Origin: Streptomyces sp. WAC 04229
GTDB taxonomy: Bacteria; Actinomycetota; Actinomycetes; Streptomycetales; Streptomycetaceae
Direction of reading: 5' to 3'
DNA: 49,145 nucleotides
Assembly (NCBI RefSeq): GCF_003947455.1
Contig: NZ_QHJH01000039.1
Span: forward strand, 1-49,145
The position numbers were made by a program, and so were the translations under genes. Positions 29,710-38,836 of the stretch are shown here, piece by piece. The notes beneath the pieces were generated by a model. The model did not search any database, was not told the DNA's origin, and saw only the letters and a program-made list of their open reading frames with translations. Position 1 is the stretch's first letter; every line of letters starts with the position of its first letter.

Positions 29710-32109
29710 GTGGGCGGGATCACTCTGGTGCAGGACGAGCCGGTCACCGCACCCCAGGCGCCACCGCTGCCACCCACTCCCGACCCGGAGCCGGGCGCGG
29801 ACCTGAGCCCCCGCCGGGTGCGTCTGGTCTTCGTCGGACTCATGCTCGCGCTGCTGCTCGCCGCGCTGGAGCAGATGATCGTCGCCACGGCGCTGCCGAA
29901 GATCGTCGGCGAGCTGCACGGCCTGGACAAGATGTCCTGGGCGATCACCGCCTACCTGCTCACCTCCACCGTCGGCCTGCCGATCTACGGCAAGCTCGGC
30001 GACCTTTTCGGCCGCAAGGGCGTCTTCCAGGTCGCCATCCTGGTCTTCGTTGTCGGCTCCGCACTGGCCGGCCGCGCCCAGACCATGGACCAGCTGATCG
30101 CCTTCCGCGCGGTCCAGGGCGTCGGCGCGGGCGGCCTGATGATCGGCGTGCAGGCGATCATCGCGGACATCGTCCCGCCCCGCGAGCGCGGCCGCTTCAT
30201 GGGCCTGATCGGCGCCGCCTTCGGACTCGCCTCGGTCGCCGGCCCGCTGCTCGGCGGCTACTTCACCGACCACCTCTCCTGGCGCTGGTGCTTCTACATC
30301 AACGTGCCCTTCGGCCTGGTCACCATGGCCGTCGTCGCCGTCGTCCTGAAGCTGCCCAGACCACGGGTCAAGCCGCGCCTCGACATCCTCGGCGCCCTGC
30401 TCCTCGCCGCCGCCTCCACCTGCCTGGTCCTGCTCACCAGCTGGGGCGGCACCGAGTACGCGTGGGGCTCGGAGGTGATCCTCGGCCTCGCCGCCGGAGC
30501 GGCCGGGTCCACCCTCCTCTTCCTGGTCGCCGAGCGCTTCGCGCCCGAACCGCTCATCCCACTGCGGCTGTTCCGGGACTCCGTCTTCAACGTCACCGCC
30601 CTGGTCGGCCTCGTCATCGGCGTCGCCCTGTTCGGCGCCGCCAGCTACCTGCCGACCTTCCTGCAGATGGTCGACGGCGCCAGCGCCACCGAGTCCGGCC
30701 TGCTGATGCTGCCCATGATGGGCGGCATCGTCGTCGCCTCGATCGTCTCCGGACAGCTCATCAGCCGCACCGGGCACTACCGCTCCCACCCGATCCTCGG
30801 CAGCGCCCTGTCCGTCGTCGGCATGTGGCTGCTCTCCCGCCTCGACGCCGACACCCCCCGGCTGCACTACAGCGTCTGGATGGCCGTCCTCGGCGCCGGC
30901 ATCGGCATGGTGATGCCCGTGCTGATCCTCGCCGTGCAGAACTCCGTACGGCCCGCCGACCTCGGCACCGCCACCAGCGCCAACAACTACTTCCGGCAGA
31001 TCGGCGGCAGCGTCGGCGCCGCCGTCTTCGGCACCCTCTTCGCCGACCGGCTGACCGACGCCCTGGCCGACCGGGTCCCCGCCGAGGCGGGCGCCGGGCT
31101 GCCCGACGCCGAGGCCATCACCCCCCAGCTCGTCCACTCCCTGCCCCCGGCGCTGCGCGACGCCTACATCGGGGCGTACGCCGACGCCATGCCGCGGATC
31201 TTCCTCTACCTGGTGCCGGTGCTCGTCCTCGGACTGCTCATCGCCCTCTTCCTCAAGGAGAAACCACTGGTGTCCCACAACGCCCCCGTCACCGACCCGG
31301 AGACCGCGCAGCCCTCCGTCCAGGTCCCGCAGGCCCGATCGCAGCACGCCGCCGGGATCGCCGTCTGCGGCACCGTGCAGCACCCCGACGGCACCGTCGT
31401 GCCCCGCGCGGCGCTCACCCTCATCGACGTCGGCGGACAGCAGATCGGCCGGGGCGCCAGCGGCGACGACGGACGCTACGCCCTCGCCACGCCCGGCTCC
31501 GGGGCGTACGTCCTGATCGCCGCGGCCGGCGGCCACCAGCCGCAGGCGGTCTCCGTGACCGTCGGCGAACGCCCGGTCGAACTGGACGTGGTCCTCGGCG
31601 GCGCCGGGCGCCTGGCCGGCGCGGTGTTCACCGCCGACGGCACCCCGGTGCGCGAGGCGATCGTCACCCTCACCAACGTCCACGGCGAGGTCGTCGCCAC
31701 CACCCGCAGCGGACGCGAGGGCGGCTACGTCATCACCGAGCTGGTGGCCGGCGAGTACACCCTCGCCGCCAGCGCCCCCGCCTTCCGCCCGGCCGCGCTG
31801 CCCGTCAGCGTGCAGGCCGCCCGTGAGACCCGCCAGGACGTCGAACTGGCCGGCGGCGCCGTGCTGCGCGGCACCGTGCGGGCCAGTGGCGGACGGGCGG
31901 TGGAGGACGCGCGCGTGACGCTGCTCGACGCGGCGGGCAACGTCGTCGACACCCTGACCACGGGGCCCGACGGCACCTTCCGGTTCATCGACCTGTCGTC
32001 CGGCGAGTACACCGTCATCGCCGCCGGATACCCGCCCGTCGCCACCGTCCTCCAGGTGGCCGGCGGCGGCCGCACGGAGCGCGACCTGCAGCTCGGACAC
32101 GAGGACTGA
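29710..32109 (+). CDS. MFS exporter (DHA2, 14 TM) fused to three carboxypeptidase-regulatory-like repeats
   Basis: 799 aa from a GTG with GGGGAG 6 bases upstream. Residues 38-520 form 14 hydrophobic segments of the EmrB/QacA drug:proton antiporter type: [16 protein letters not shown], motif [14 protein letters not shown], motif C-like [20 protein letters not shown] and [12 protein letters not shown]. After a linker, about 250 residues (550-799) hold three tandem beta-sandwich repeats of about 80 aa, each with a pattern like GTV...DGTPV..A.VTL.D..G.VV...TSG.DG.Y....L..G.Y.. (CarboxypepD_reg/CNA-B-like). With 14 helices both ends should be cytoplasmic, an odd place for this fold. Substrate unknown; likely exports a drug-like compound. 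A strong hairpin follows. Confidence 0.93.
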   Translation: MGGITLVQDEPVTAPQAPPLPPTPDPEPGADLSPRRVRLVFVGLMLALLLAALEQMIVATALPKIVGELHGLDKMSWAITAYLLTSTVGLPIYGKLGDLFGRKGVFQVAILVFVVGSALAGRAQTMDQLIAFRAVQGVGAGGLMIGVQAIIADIVPPRERGRFMGLIGAAFGLASVAGPLLGGYFTDHLSWRWCFYINVPFGLVTMAVVAVVLKLPRPRVKPRLDILGALLLAAASTCLVLLTSWGGTEYAWGSEVILGLAAGAAGSTLLFLVAERFAPEPLIPLRLFRDSVFNVTALVGLVIGVALFGAASYLPTFLQMVDGASATESGLLMLPMMGGIVVASIVSGQLISRTGHYRSHPILGSALSVVGMWLLSRLDADTPRLHYSVWMAVLGAGIGMVMPVLILAVQNSVRPADLGTATSANNYFRQIGGSVGAAVFGTLFADRLTDALADRVPAEAGAGLPDAEAITPQLVHSLPPALRDAYIGAYADAMPRIFLYLVPVLVLGLLIALFLKEKPLVSHNAPVTDPETAQPSVQVPQARSQHAAGIAVCGTVQHPDGTVVPRAALTLIDVGGQQIGRGASGDDGRYALATPGSGAYVLIAAAGGHQPQAVSVTVGERPVELDVVLGGAGRLAGAVFTADGTPVREAIVTLTNVHGEVVATTRSGREGGYVITELVAGEYTLAASAPAFRPAALPVSVQAARETRQDVELAGGAVLRGTVRASGGRAVEDARVTLLDAAGNVVDTLTTGPDGTFRFIDLSSGEYTVIAAGYPPVATVLQVAGGGRTERDLQLGHED

Positions 32110-32115
32110 CACGGC

Positions 32116-32141
32116 CACCGGCGCGCGTCCGCGCGCCGGTG
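32116..32141 (+). terminator. GC-rich terminator hairpin after the MFS gene
   Basis: CACCGGCGCGC (32116-32126) and GCGCGCCGGTG (32131-32141) form a perfect 11-bp stem with a GTCC loop, 6 bases after the stop. No T-tract. Confidence 0.7.
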
Positions 32142-32253
32142 CGTCCGCGCGCCACCAATTCCCCCGTTGCCGCACATGGTCACCGGGCACCGCCGTACGG
32201 TGGTGACGGCGACACAGATCTTGCGGAGCCGTGGGCAGAGAGGGCCTGACGCC

Positions 32254-34731
32254 ATGGACCATGGCACCGAGCGGGACACACATCCCGGCCGCCCGGCCGG
32301 AGGCGGCGCCGTGCCGCCCGATCCCGTGACCGGCCGTGTCCCGCTGGCCGTCGTCGTGGTGGACCGCGACGGACTGGTCTCCCACTGGAGCCGCGGCGCA
32401 CGGCGGCTGTTCCGCCTGCCCAAGGAGGAGGCGATCGGGCGGCCCGCACCCGACCTGCTGCCCGTCTCCGGCGTACTTCCCGGAGCCGGCACCGAGGACG
32501 ACGCGGCGTACGGCGCCTACGCCGACCACGACGGCCTCGGGCCCGGCCTGGAGTCCTCCCTCGACGGGAGGCTGTCCTACCCGGCGGCGGGCCGCGCCCG
32601 CCTGACCGTGCCCGCCGAGCGGCGGGTCGACGTCCTCTGGTGGGCGTACCCGCTGGTCGGGCCGGGGCCGGAGCGACTGCTGGTGCTCGCCGCCGACGCG
32701 GACGGGCTGCGGCGGGACTACGGCGGCGGCGACGCCCAGGCGGCCACGGTGGAGCGGATCGCGCCCGCCTTCGCGCTGCACACCGACTTCCCCGGCGCCG
32801 AGGAACTCGCCCGCCGCCTTCCCGAGATCCTGCCCAGCATGAGCGTCGGCGAGAGTGCCCGCATCGTCGCGCAGGTCCTCGAACTGGGCTACCCCGTGCT
32901 GGAGTTCAGCCAGAACGACCGGGTGCCGGTCACCCCCGACTGGGGCGTGCCCCGACGGGCCGAACGCAGGGCGCGCCGCGAGCGGGCCGCCCGCGCGCAG
33001 GCCGCCGGCGAACCGGTGCCGGACGACCTGCGCGACGAGGCGGAGGACCTGGAGTACGCCGCCGTACGCGAACGCCTGGAGTTCCTCAACGAGGTCAGCG
33101 GCGCGATCGGCACCTCGCTCGACCTCTCGCGGACCATCGTCGAGGTCAGCAGGACGGTCGTCCCGCGCTTCACCGACGTCGCCGGCACCTACCTGCGCGA
33201 ACAGGTCGTCGCCGGCGAGGGCTTCCCCGACGGCGTGCCGGACACGACGACGATGTGGCACCGGGTCGCCCTGGAGCACACCGACGAACCCGGCCGCTGG
33301 GACGACGTCGTACCGGTCGGCGAGGCCATGCCGTTCCCGGCGCACACCCCCTTCTTCCAGTGCATGACCAGCGGCGAACCGGTCCTGGTGCCGCGCATCA
33401 CCGAGGAGATGGGCCACGCCATCGCCTCGCAGTTCGAGAAGCGGGACATCCGGCCGCTCATCACGGGCCGCTCGATGCTGCTCGTGCCGCTGAAGGCACG
33501 CCAGGTCGTCCTCGGCTTCATGATCCTGCTCCGGCACCCGGAGCGGGCCGTCTTCAACGACATGGACCGGGTCACCGGCGCCGAACTGGCCGCCCGCGCG
33601 GGGCTCGTGCTCGACAACGCGCGCATGTACACGTACCAGGAGAACGTCGCCGAGACGCTCCAGGACAGCATGCTGCCGCACATCCCCGAGCGCATGGCCG
33701 GCTGCGACATCGCCACCCGCTACCTGCCCGGCACCCTCCTCGGCCGCGTCGGCGGCGACTGGTTCGACTCGGTCAAGCTGCCCGGCGCCCGTACCGCCCT
33801 CGTCGTCGGCGACGTCATGGGGCACGGTCTCAACTCGGCCGCGATGATGGGCCAGTTGCGCACCGCCGTCCAGACCATGGCCGGCCTCGACCTGCCGCCC
33901 GCCCAACTGCTGCGCAACCTCGACGGCCTCGCCCAGCGGCTCGGCGACACCCACCTCGCGACCTGCCTGTACGCCGTCTACGACCCCATCGCCGGGGAAC
34001 TCCACCTCGCCAACGCCGGGCACATCCCGCCGGTCCTGGTCCGCGCCGAGGACGGCGCCAGCGAGCTGATCGAGCTGCCCACCGGGGCGCCGATCGGCGT
34101 CGGAGGGGTGCCCTTCGAGTCGGTACGGGTGCCGGTGGCGCCCGGCGACCGGCTGGTGATGTGCACCGACGGGCTGGTGGAGATGCGGGGCGAGGACATC
34201 GGCGTCGGCCTCGCCACCCTGTGCGAGTCCGCCGCCCACCCCGCCGCCTCCATGGACGACGCCTGCGACACCATCATCCGCGCGCTGGGCACCCGCGGCG
34301 GCCGCAAGGACGACGTCGCCCTGCTGATGGCACGGCTGGGCGGCATCGAGGCCGACGCGGTCGCCGAGTGGCGCCTCGCCCGCGACCCCTCCGAGGTCGG
34401 GCGGGCCCGCGCCGTGGTCCGCGAGCAGCTCCACGACTGGGGCCTGCCGAAGCTGGCCGAGGCCGCCGGGCTGATGGTCAGCGAACTCGTCACCAACGCC
34501 GTACGGCACTCCCACGGCCGCCCCGTCGAACTGCGCCTGGTGCGGGCGGACACGCTGCTGTGCGAGGTGGACGACGACGACCACGAACTGCCGGCGCTGA
34601 GGACCGCGGGGCCGGACGACGAGACGGGGCGGGGCCTGCGCGTCGTCAGCACCCTCGCCCGCGCGTGGGGCGCGAGCCGCACGAGGACCGGCAAGACCGT
34701 CTGGTTCGAACTCACCCTGCCTCGCCGCTGA
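32254..34731 (+). CDS. PAS-GAF-SpoIIE phosphatase-HATPase signalling protein
   Basis: 825 aa (ATG at 32254; GAGAGGG precedes it). Domains in order: PAS-like sensor at about 29-145 (VVVDRDGLVSHWSRGARRLF); linker; GAF at about 280-462 (RSMLLVPLKARQVVLGFMIL); PP2C/SpoIIE phosphatase at about 468-700 with metal-binding acidic motifs GGDWFD, VGDVMGHG, CTDGLVE and KDDVALLMARL; and an anti-sigma-type HATPase at about 710-825 with SELVTNAVRHS (N box) and ETGRGLRVV (G box). Such multidomain proteins combine an anti-sigma-factor-antagonist phosphatase with an anti-sigma kinase and tune alternative sigma factors in Streptomyces. No sigma factor or antagonist gene is adjacent, so its partners are elsewhere. 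Confidence 0.94.
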   Translation: MDHGTERDTHPGRPAGGGAVPPDPVTGRVPLAVVVVDRDGLVSHWSRGARRLFRLPKEEAIGRPAPDLLPVSGVLPGAGTEDDAAYGAYADHDGLGPGLESSLDGRLSYPAAGRARLTVPAERRVDVLWWAYPLVGPGPERLLVLAADADGLRRDYGGGDAQAATVERIAPAFALHTDFPGAEELARRLPEILPSMSVGESARIVAQVLELGYPVLEFSQNDRVPVTPDWGVPRRAERRARRERAARAQAAGEPVPDDLRDEAEDLEYAAVRERLEFLNEVSGAIGTSLDLSRTIVEVSRTVVPRFTDVAGTYLREQVVAGEGFPDGVPDTTTMWHRVALEHTDEPGRWDDVVPVGEAMPFPAHTPFFQCMTSGEPVLVPRITEEMGHAIASQFEKRDIRPLITGRSMLLVPLKARQVVLGFMILLRHPERAVFNDMDRVTGAELAARAGLVLDNARMYTYQENVAETLQDSMLPHIPERMAGCDIATRYLPGTLLGRVGGDWFDSVKLPGARTALVVGDVMGHGLNSAAMMGQLRTAVQTMAGLDLPPAQLLRNLDGLAQRLGDTHLATCLYAVYDPIAGELHLANAGHIPPVLVRAEDGASELIELPTGAPIGVGGVPFESVRVPVAPGDRLVMCTDGLVEMRGEDIGVGLATLCESAAHPAASMDDACDTIIRALGTRGGRKDDVALLMARLGGIEADAVAEWRLARDPSEVGRARAVVREQLHDWGLPKLAEAAGLMVSELVTNAVRHSHGRPVELRLVRADTLLCEVDDDDHELPALRTAGPDDETGRGLRVVSTLARAWGASRTRTGKTVWFELTLPRR

Positions 34732-34801
34732 TCGGCGGAGTTCGCACGTCCGGTGAAGGAATGCGCCGGACGCTTGTGGCCGTGCGCGGAGCGCGATACA
34801 C

Positions 34802-34834
34802 CGTACGAACCCGTCGCTCTCGACGGGCCGTACG
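34802..34834 (+). other. strong hairpin between the SpoIIE gene and the methyltransferase gene
   Basis: CGTACG-AA-CCCGTCG, loop CTCT, CGACGGG-C-CGTACG: a 7-bp and a 6-bp helix around a small internal loop. It lies 70 bp after one stop and 11 bases before the ribosome-binding site of the next gene. Terminator or leader structure. Confidence 0.5.
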
Positions 34835-34857
34835 TCGTCGCACCTGGGGAGACGGGC

Positions 34858-35586
34858 ATGAGCGTGACGAGTCGGTACCGGGCAGCCTGGGAGAGCTTCT
34901 GGACCGAGGCATCCGGGAGCCAGGGGGCGGTGTTCTGGGACGCGGAGCCGGTGCTGACGGCAGGCCGCCACCTCGCGCACTTCGAGCCCCACCTGACCGA
35001 CCCCGCCCTGCCGCTGATCGACCTCGGCTGCGGCAACGGCACCCAGACCCGCTACTTCGCCGAACGCTTCGGGCACGTCGTCGGCGCCGACCTCTCGGCC
35101 GCCGCCCTCGACCACGCCCGCCGCGCCGACCCCGAGGGCCGGGCGACGTACCGGCAGCTGGACGCCGCCGACAAGGCCGAGGCGGAGACGCTGCACGCCG
35201 AGCTGGGCGACGCCAACCTCTATGTGCGCGGCGTCCTGCACCAGTGCGAGCCCGACGACCGGCAGCCCCTCGCCGACGCGCTCGCCGCCCTCCTCGGCGC
35301 CCGCGGCCGCGCCTTCCTGGTGGAGCCCGCGCAGGCGGCCCGCACCGTCCTCGCGGACCTGGCCCAGGGCCCCGACGGCCCGCCCGCCAAACTCGCCCCC
35401 GTCCTCCGCCACGGCCTCACCCCCGGCGCGGTCCCCGACGAGGCGGTACCGGAGCACCTGCGCACGGCCGGCCTCGCCGTCCTGGCGACCGGCGAACTCC
35501 CGCTGATCACCACGGAGTACACGCCGGACGGAGCCCGCATCGAGCTGCCTTCCACGTGGGTGGTGGCGGGAGCCCGGGCGGTGTAG
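34858..35586 (+). CDS. class I SAM-dependent methyltransferase
   Basis: 242 aa. Rossmann-like SAM site with motif I LIDLGCGNGTQTRYFAERFG, an acidic residue at the end of beta 2 (VVGADLSAAALDHARR) and motif II/III region LYVRGVLHQCEPDDRQPLADALAAL. The N-terminus (YRAAWESFWTEA) resembles methyltransferases that act on small molecules. The substrate is unknown. ATG at 34858 is preceded by GGGGAG with good spacing. It converges on the PIG-L deacetylase gene, 28 bp away. Confidence 0.9.
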   Translation: MSVTSRYRAAWESFWTEASGSQGAVFWDAEPVLTAGRHLAHFEPHLTDPALPLIDLGCGNGTQTRYFAERFGHVVGADLSAAALDHARRADPEGRATYRQLDAADKAEAETLHAELGDANLYVRGVLHQCEPDDRQPLADALAALLGARGRAFLVEPAQAARTVLADLAQGPDGPPAKLAPVLRHGLTPGAVPDEAVPEHLRTAGLAVLATGELPLITTEYTPDGARIELPSTWVVAGARAV

Positions 35587-35614
35587 CGGGTCCGGCCGTG
35601 GCCGGGAGGCCGGG

Positions 35615-36448
35615 TCAGCGCAGTCCGGCGAAGAGGTCGTTCTCCGGGACGGCCGAGCCGGTGGTGTCCCGGACGCGTACGAAGGTCTCCGTGCCCATCA
35701 GCTCGCCGAACGTCTCCTTGCCCATCCTCAGGAAGAAGATGTTCTCGCCCTGACTGGCGTGCGCGGCCAGCGCGTCGAACTTCTGGTCACTGAACGCGGT
35801 CGTGTCCACCCACGTGGTGACCTCGTCGTCGGGCAGGCCGATCTCGGCCAACGCGGCGGCCTCGGCGGGATCCGGCTCCGGCATGCCCTCCTGGTGCTCG
35901 CTCATGAGCTCGCCGAAGCGCCGCATCGTCGAGTGGGGCATCGTCGTCCAGTACACCTTCGGAGTCAGCCCGGTCGTCTCCAGCGCCGCCATGGTGATGC
36001 GGTGCGCCTGGATGTGGTCGGGGTGGCCGTAGAAGCCGTTCTCGTCGTAGGTGACGACCACGTCGGGCCGGTAGTGCCGCATGAGCTCCGCGAGCCGGGC
36101 GGCGCCCTCCTCCACCGGCGTCCGCCAGAAGGAGCCGGGTGCGTCGTTGCTCGGCCAGCCCACCATTCCCGAGTCGGCGTAGTCCAGCGTCTCCAGATCG
36201 CTGATCTTGAGGGCCGCGCAGCTGGCCTCGAGTTCCTGACGGCGCATCCGGGCGACGGCCGCCGGATCGTGCCCGGCGTCGCCGGGCTTGACACCTCCCG
36301 GTCCGTCACCGCAGCCGCCGTCGGTACAGGTCACCAGAACCGTGCGGATGCCCTCGGCCGCGTACCGCGCGAGGACCCCGCCCGTTCCGGTGGCCTCGTC
36401 GTCGGGGTGGGCGTGCACGGCCATGAGCGTCAGGGGCCGGTCGGTCAT
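35615..36448 (-). CDS. PIG-L family deacetylase (MshB/Mca-like)
   Basis: 277 aa. The zinc motif AVHAHPDDEATGTGG near the N-terminus and HPDHIQAHR later are diagnostic for LmbE/PIG-L enzymes, which deacetylate N-acetylglucosaminyl compounds or cleave mycothiol conjugates. The insertion TDGGCGDGPGGVKPGD and the tail GMGKETFG are compatible with the Mca/MshB branch but do not prove it. GGAGG lies 8 bases before the ATG at 36448. It diverges from dppA across 208 bp. Confidence 0.9.
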   Translation of the reverse strand: MTDRPLTLMAVHAHPDDEATGTGGVLARYAAEGIRTVLVTCTDGGCGDGPGGVKPGDAGHDPAAVARMRRQELEASCAALKISDLETLDYADSGMVGWPSNDAPGSFWRTPVEEGAARLAELMRHYRPDVVVTYDENGFYGHPDHIQAHRITMAALETTGLTPKVYWTTMPHSTMRRFGELMSEHQEGMPEPDPAEAAALAEIGLPDDEVTTWVDTTAFSDQKFDALAAHASQGENIFFLRMGKETFGELMGTETFVRVRDTTGSAVPENDLFAGLR

Positions 36449-36643
36449 GAAGCAGTCCTCCTGCGTACGTACGTCTCGTTCCGGGTGCGCGGTGCCCCGG
36501 TCTCTCCGCCGGATCCAACCGCGAGGGCCGGTCCGGCTGTTCCCGATCCCGCCGGCCGACCGCGAGACGGCCGGAAGCGGCCGCCCGAGTGGTATGGACC
36601 AGTGGCTGTCGTGTAGCCCCTGGCCAGCGTATTCGGCGGCATG

Positions 36644-36649
36644 TAGCGT
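36644..36649 (+). promoter_or_regulatory. -10 box of leaderless dppA
   Basis: TAGCGT ends 7 bases before the ATG at 36657; no ribosome-binding site is present between. Confidence 0.4.
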
Positions 36650-36656
36650 CCTCCGC

Positions 36657-37490
36657 ATGAAGATCCTCATCAGCGCCGACATGGAGGGCGCCACCGGCGT
36701 CACCTGGCCGGCCGACGTGCTGCCGGGGACGCCGCAGTGGGAGCGGTGCCGGTCGATGTTCACCTCCGACGTGAACGCGGCCGTGCTCGGGTTCCTCGAC
36801 GGCGGGGCCGACGAGGTGCTGGTCAACGAGGCGCACTGGAGCATGCGCAACCTGCTTCTGGAGCGGCTCGACGAGCGGACCCAGATGCTCACCGGGCGGC
36901 ACAAGACGCTGTCCATGGTCGAGGGGGTCCAGCACGGGGACGTGGACGGCATCGCGTTCATCGGGTACCACGCGGGCGCCGGCATGGAGGGCGTCCTCGC
37001 GCACACCTACCTCGCCAACCAGATCACCGGCGTCTGGCTGAACGACGTACGGGCCAGTGAGGGTCTGCTCAACGCGCACGTCGTCGCCGAGTACGGGGTG
37101 CCGGTCGTGCTGGTCACCGGGGACGACGTGGCCTGCGAGGACGCGCTGGGCTACGCGCCGGAGGCGCGGAAGGTCGCGGTGAAGGACCACGTGTCGCGGT
37201 ACGCGGCCGTGTGCCGTACGCCCGCCAGGACCGCCGCCGACATCCGCGCGGCCGCCAAGGAGGCGACGGCACTCGCGGTGCGGTACGAGCCGGTGCGCGG
37301 CGGGCCGTTCACCGTCGCCCTGGAGTTCGACGCCGAGCACCTGGCGGCGGCCGCGACCGTGGTGCCGGGTGTGGCGCAGGTGGGGGAGCGGAAGGTGGCG
37401 TACACCCACGACACCATGTTCGAGACGATCAGGACCTTCAAGGCGGTCACCACGATCGTCTCGGCGGCGGTTGAGGAGCAGTATGGCTGA
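36657..37490 (+). CDS. dppA: M55 family D-aminopeptidase (DppA)
   Basis: 277 aa. The signature MKILISADMEGATGVTW holds the zinc ligands Asp8 and Glu10; NEAHWSMRNL and IGYHAGAGMEGVLAHTY supply the conserved His residues. DppA hydrolyses D-amino-acid-containing dipeptides such as D-Ala-D-Ala. The start is an apparently leaderless ATG. The stop overlaps the next ATG by 8 bases, so it opens an operon with M20 and S9 peptidases and an LD-carboxypeptidase remnant, consistent with breakdown of peptidoglycan-derived peptides. Confidence 0.94.
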   Translation: MKILISADMEGATGVTWPADVLPGTPQWERCRSMFTSDVNAAVLGFLDGGADEVLVNEAHWSMRNLLLERLDERTQMLTGRHKTLSMVEGVQHGDVDGIAFIGYHAGAGMEGVLAHTYLANQITGVWLNDVRASEGLLNAHVVAEYGVPVVLVTGDDVACEDALGYAPEARKVAVKDHVSRYAAVCRTPARTAADIRAAAKEATALAVRYEPVRGGPFTVALEFDAEHLAAAATVVPGVAQVGERKVAYTHDTMFETIRTFKAVTTIVSAAVEEQYG

Positions 37491-38802
37491 GCACGCGGGG
37501 ACGGACACGGAGGCGCTGGACGAGGTCGTCCGGTTCACCTCCGAGCTGATCCGGATCGACACCACCAACCGGGGCGGCGGCGACTGCCAGGAGCGGCCGG
37601 CCGCGGAGTACGCCGCCGCGCGGCTCGCCGAGGCCGGGATCGAGCCCACCCTGCTGGAGCGCACCAAGGGCCGCACCAATGTCGTGGCCCGCATCGAGGG
37701 CACCGACCCGTCGGCCGACGCGCTGCTCGTCCACGGTCACCTGGACGTGGTGCCCGCCGAGGCCGCCGACTGGAGTGTGCACCCCTTCTCCGGCGAGATC
37801 CGCGACGGCGTCGTCTGGGGGCGCGGCGCGGTCGACATGAAGAACATGGACGCGATGATCCTCGCCGTCGTGCGCGACTGGGCCCGCGCGGGCGTGCGGC
37901 CGCGGCGCGACATCGTGATCGCCTTCACCGCGGACGAGGAGGCCAGCGCCGAGGACGGCTCCGGCTTCCTCGCCGACCGGCACGCCCCGCTGTTCGAGGG
38001 CTGCACCGAGGGCGTCAGCGAGTCCGGGGCGTTCACGTTCCACGACGGGGCGGGGCGGCAGTTCTACCCCATCGCCGCCGGTGAGCGGGGGACCGGCTGG
38101 CTCAAGCTCACGGCTCGCGGGCGCGCCGGGCACGGCTCCAAGGTGAACAGGGAGAACGCGGTCACCCGGCTCGCCGCCGCCGTCACCCGCATCGGCGACC
38201 ACGAGTGGCCGCTGCGGCTGACCGCCACCGTGCGCGCCGCCCTGACCGAGATCGCCGCCGTCTACGGCATCGAGGGCGACCTGAGCGACGTCGACGCGCT
38301 GCTGGACAAGCTCGGGCCCGCCGCCAAGCTCGTCGAGGCCACCGTCCGCAACAGCAGCAACCCGACCATGCTGGACGCCGGGTACAAGCTGAACGTCATC
38401 CCGGGCGAGGCCGTCGCGCACGTCGACGGGCGGTTCCTGCCGGGCGGCGAGGACGAGTTCCGCGACACCCTGGACCGGCTCACCGGGCCGCACGTGGACT
38501 GGGAGTTCGCGCACCGCGAGGTCGCCCTCCAGGCGCCGGTGGACTCGCCGACGTACGCCCGGATGCGCGCCGCCGTCGAGGAGTTCGCGCCGGAGGGGCA
38601 CGTGGTGCCGTACTGCATGTCCGGCGGCACGGACGCCAAGCAGTTCTCGCGGCTCGGCATCACCGGCTACGGCTTCGCGCCGCTGAAGCTGCCCGAGGGC
38701 TTCGACTACCAGGCCCTCTTCCACGGCGTGGACGAACGCGTCCCCGTCGAGGCGCTGCACTTCGGCGTCCGGGTCCTGGACCGGTTCCTGCGCACGGCCT
38801 AG
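37483..38802 (+). CDS. M20/M25/M40 family metallopeptidase
   Basis: 439 aa. Zinc and catalytic motifs of the ArgE/DapE/CPG2 group: LLVHGHLDVVPAE (first His and catalytic Asp), GRGAVDMKNMDA (bridging Asp), FTADEEASAEDG (catalytic Glu and ligand) and SGGTDAKQF near the end. A dimerisation lid is present (about 195-320). It cleaves acyl-amino acids or dipeptides; the exact substrate is unknown. GAGGAG lies just before the ATG, inside the end of dppA. Confidence 0.94.
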   Translation: MAEHAGTDTEALDEVVRFTSELIRIDTTNRGGGDCQERPAAEYAAARLAEAGIEPTLLERTKGRTNVVARIEGTDPSADALLVHGHLDVVPAEAADWSVHPFSGEIRDGVVWGRGAVDMKNMDAMILAVVRDWARAGVRPRRDIVIAFTADEEASAEDGSGFLADRHAPLFEGCTEGVSESGAFTFHDGAGRQFYPIAAGERGTGWLKLTARGRAGHGSKVNRENAVTRLAAAVTRIGDHEWPLRLTATVRAALTEIAAVYGIEGDLSDVDALLDKLGPAAKLVEATVRNSSNPTMLDAGYKLNVIPGEAVAHVDGRFLPGGEDEFRDTLDRLTGPHVDWEFAHREVALQAPVDSPTYARMRAAVEEFAPEGHVVPYCMSGGTDAKQFSRLGITGYGFAPLKLPEGFDYQALFHGVDERVPVEALHFGVRVLDRFLRTA

Positions 38803-38836
38803 CGCCGTCCCGACCGAGCGGCTCAAGGAGAAGGAA

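Noticed and set aside
29668..35457. A 1929-codon minus-strand open frame
   Set aside because: It is antisense to the MFS and SpoIIE-type genes, both with unmistakable domains, and its own translation is low-complexity Gly/Ala/Val sequence.
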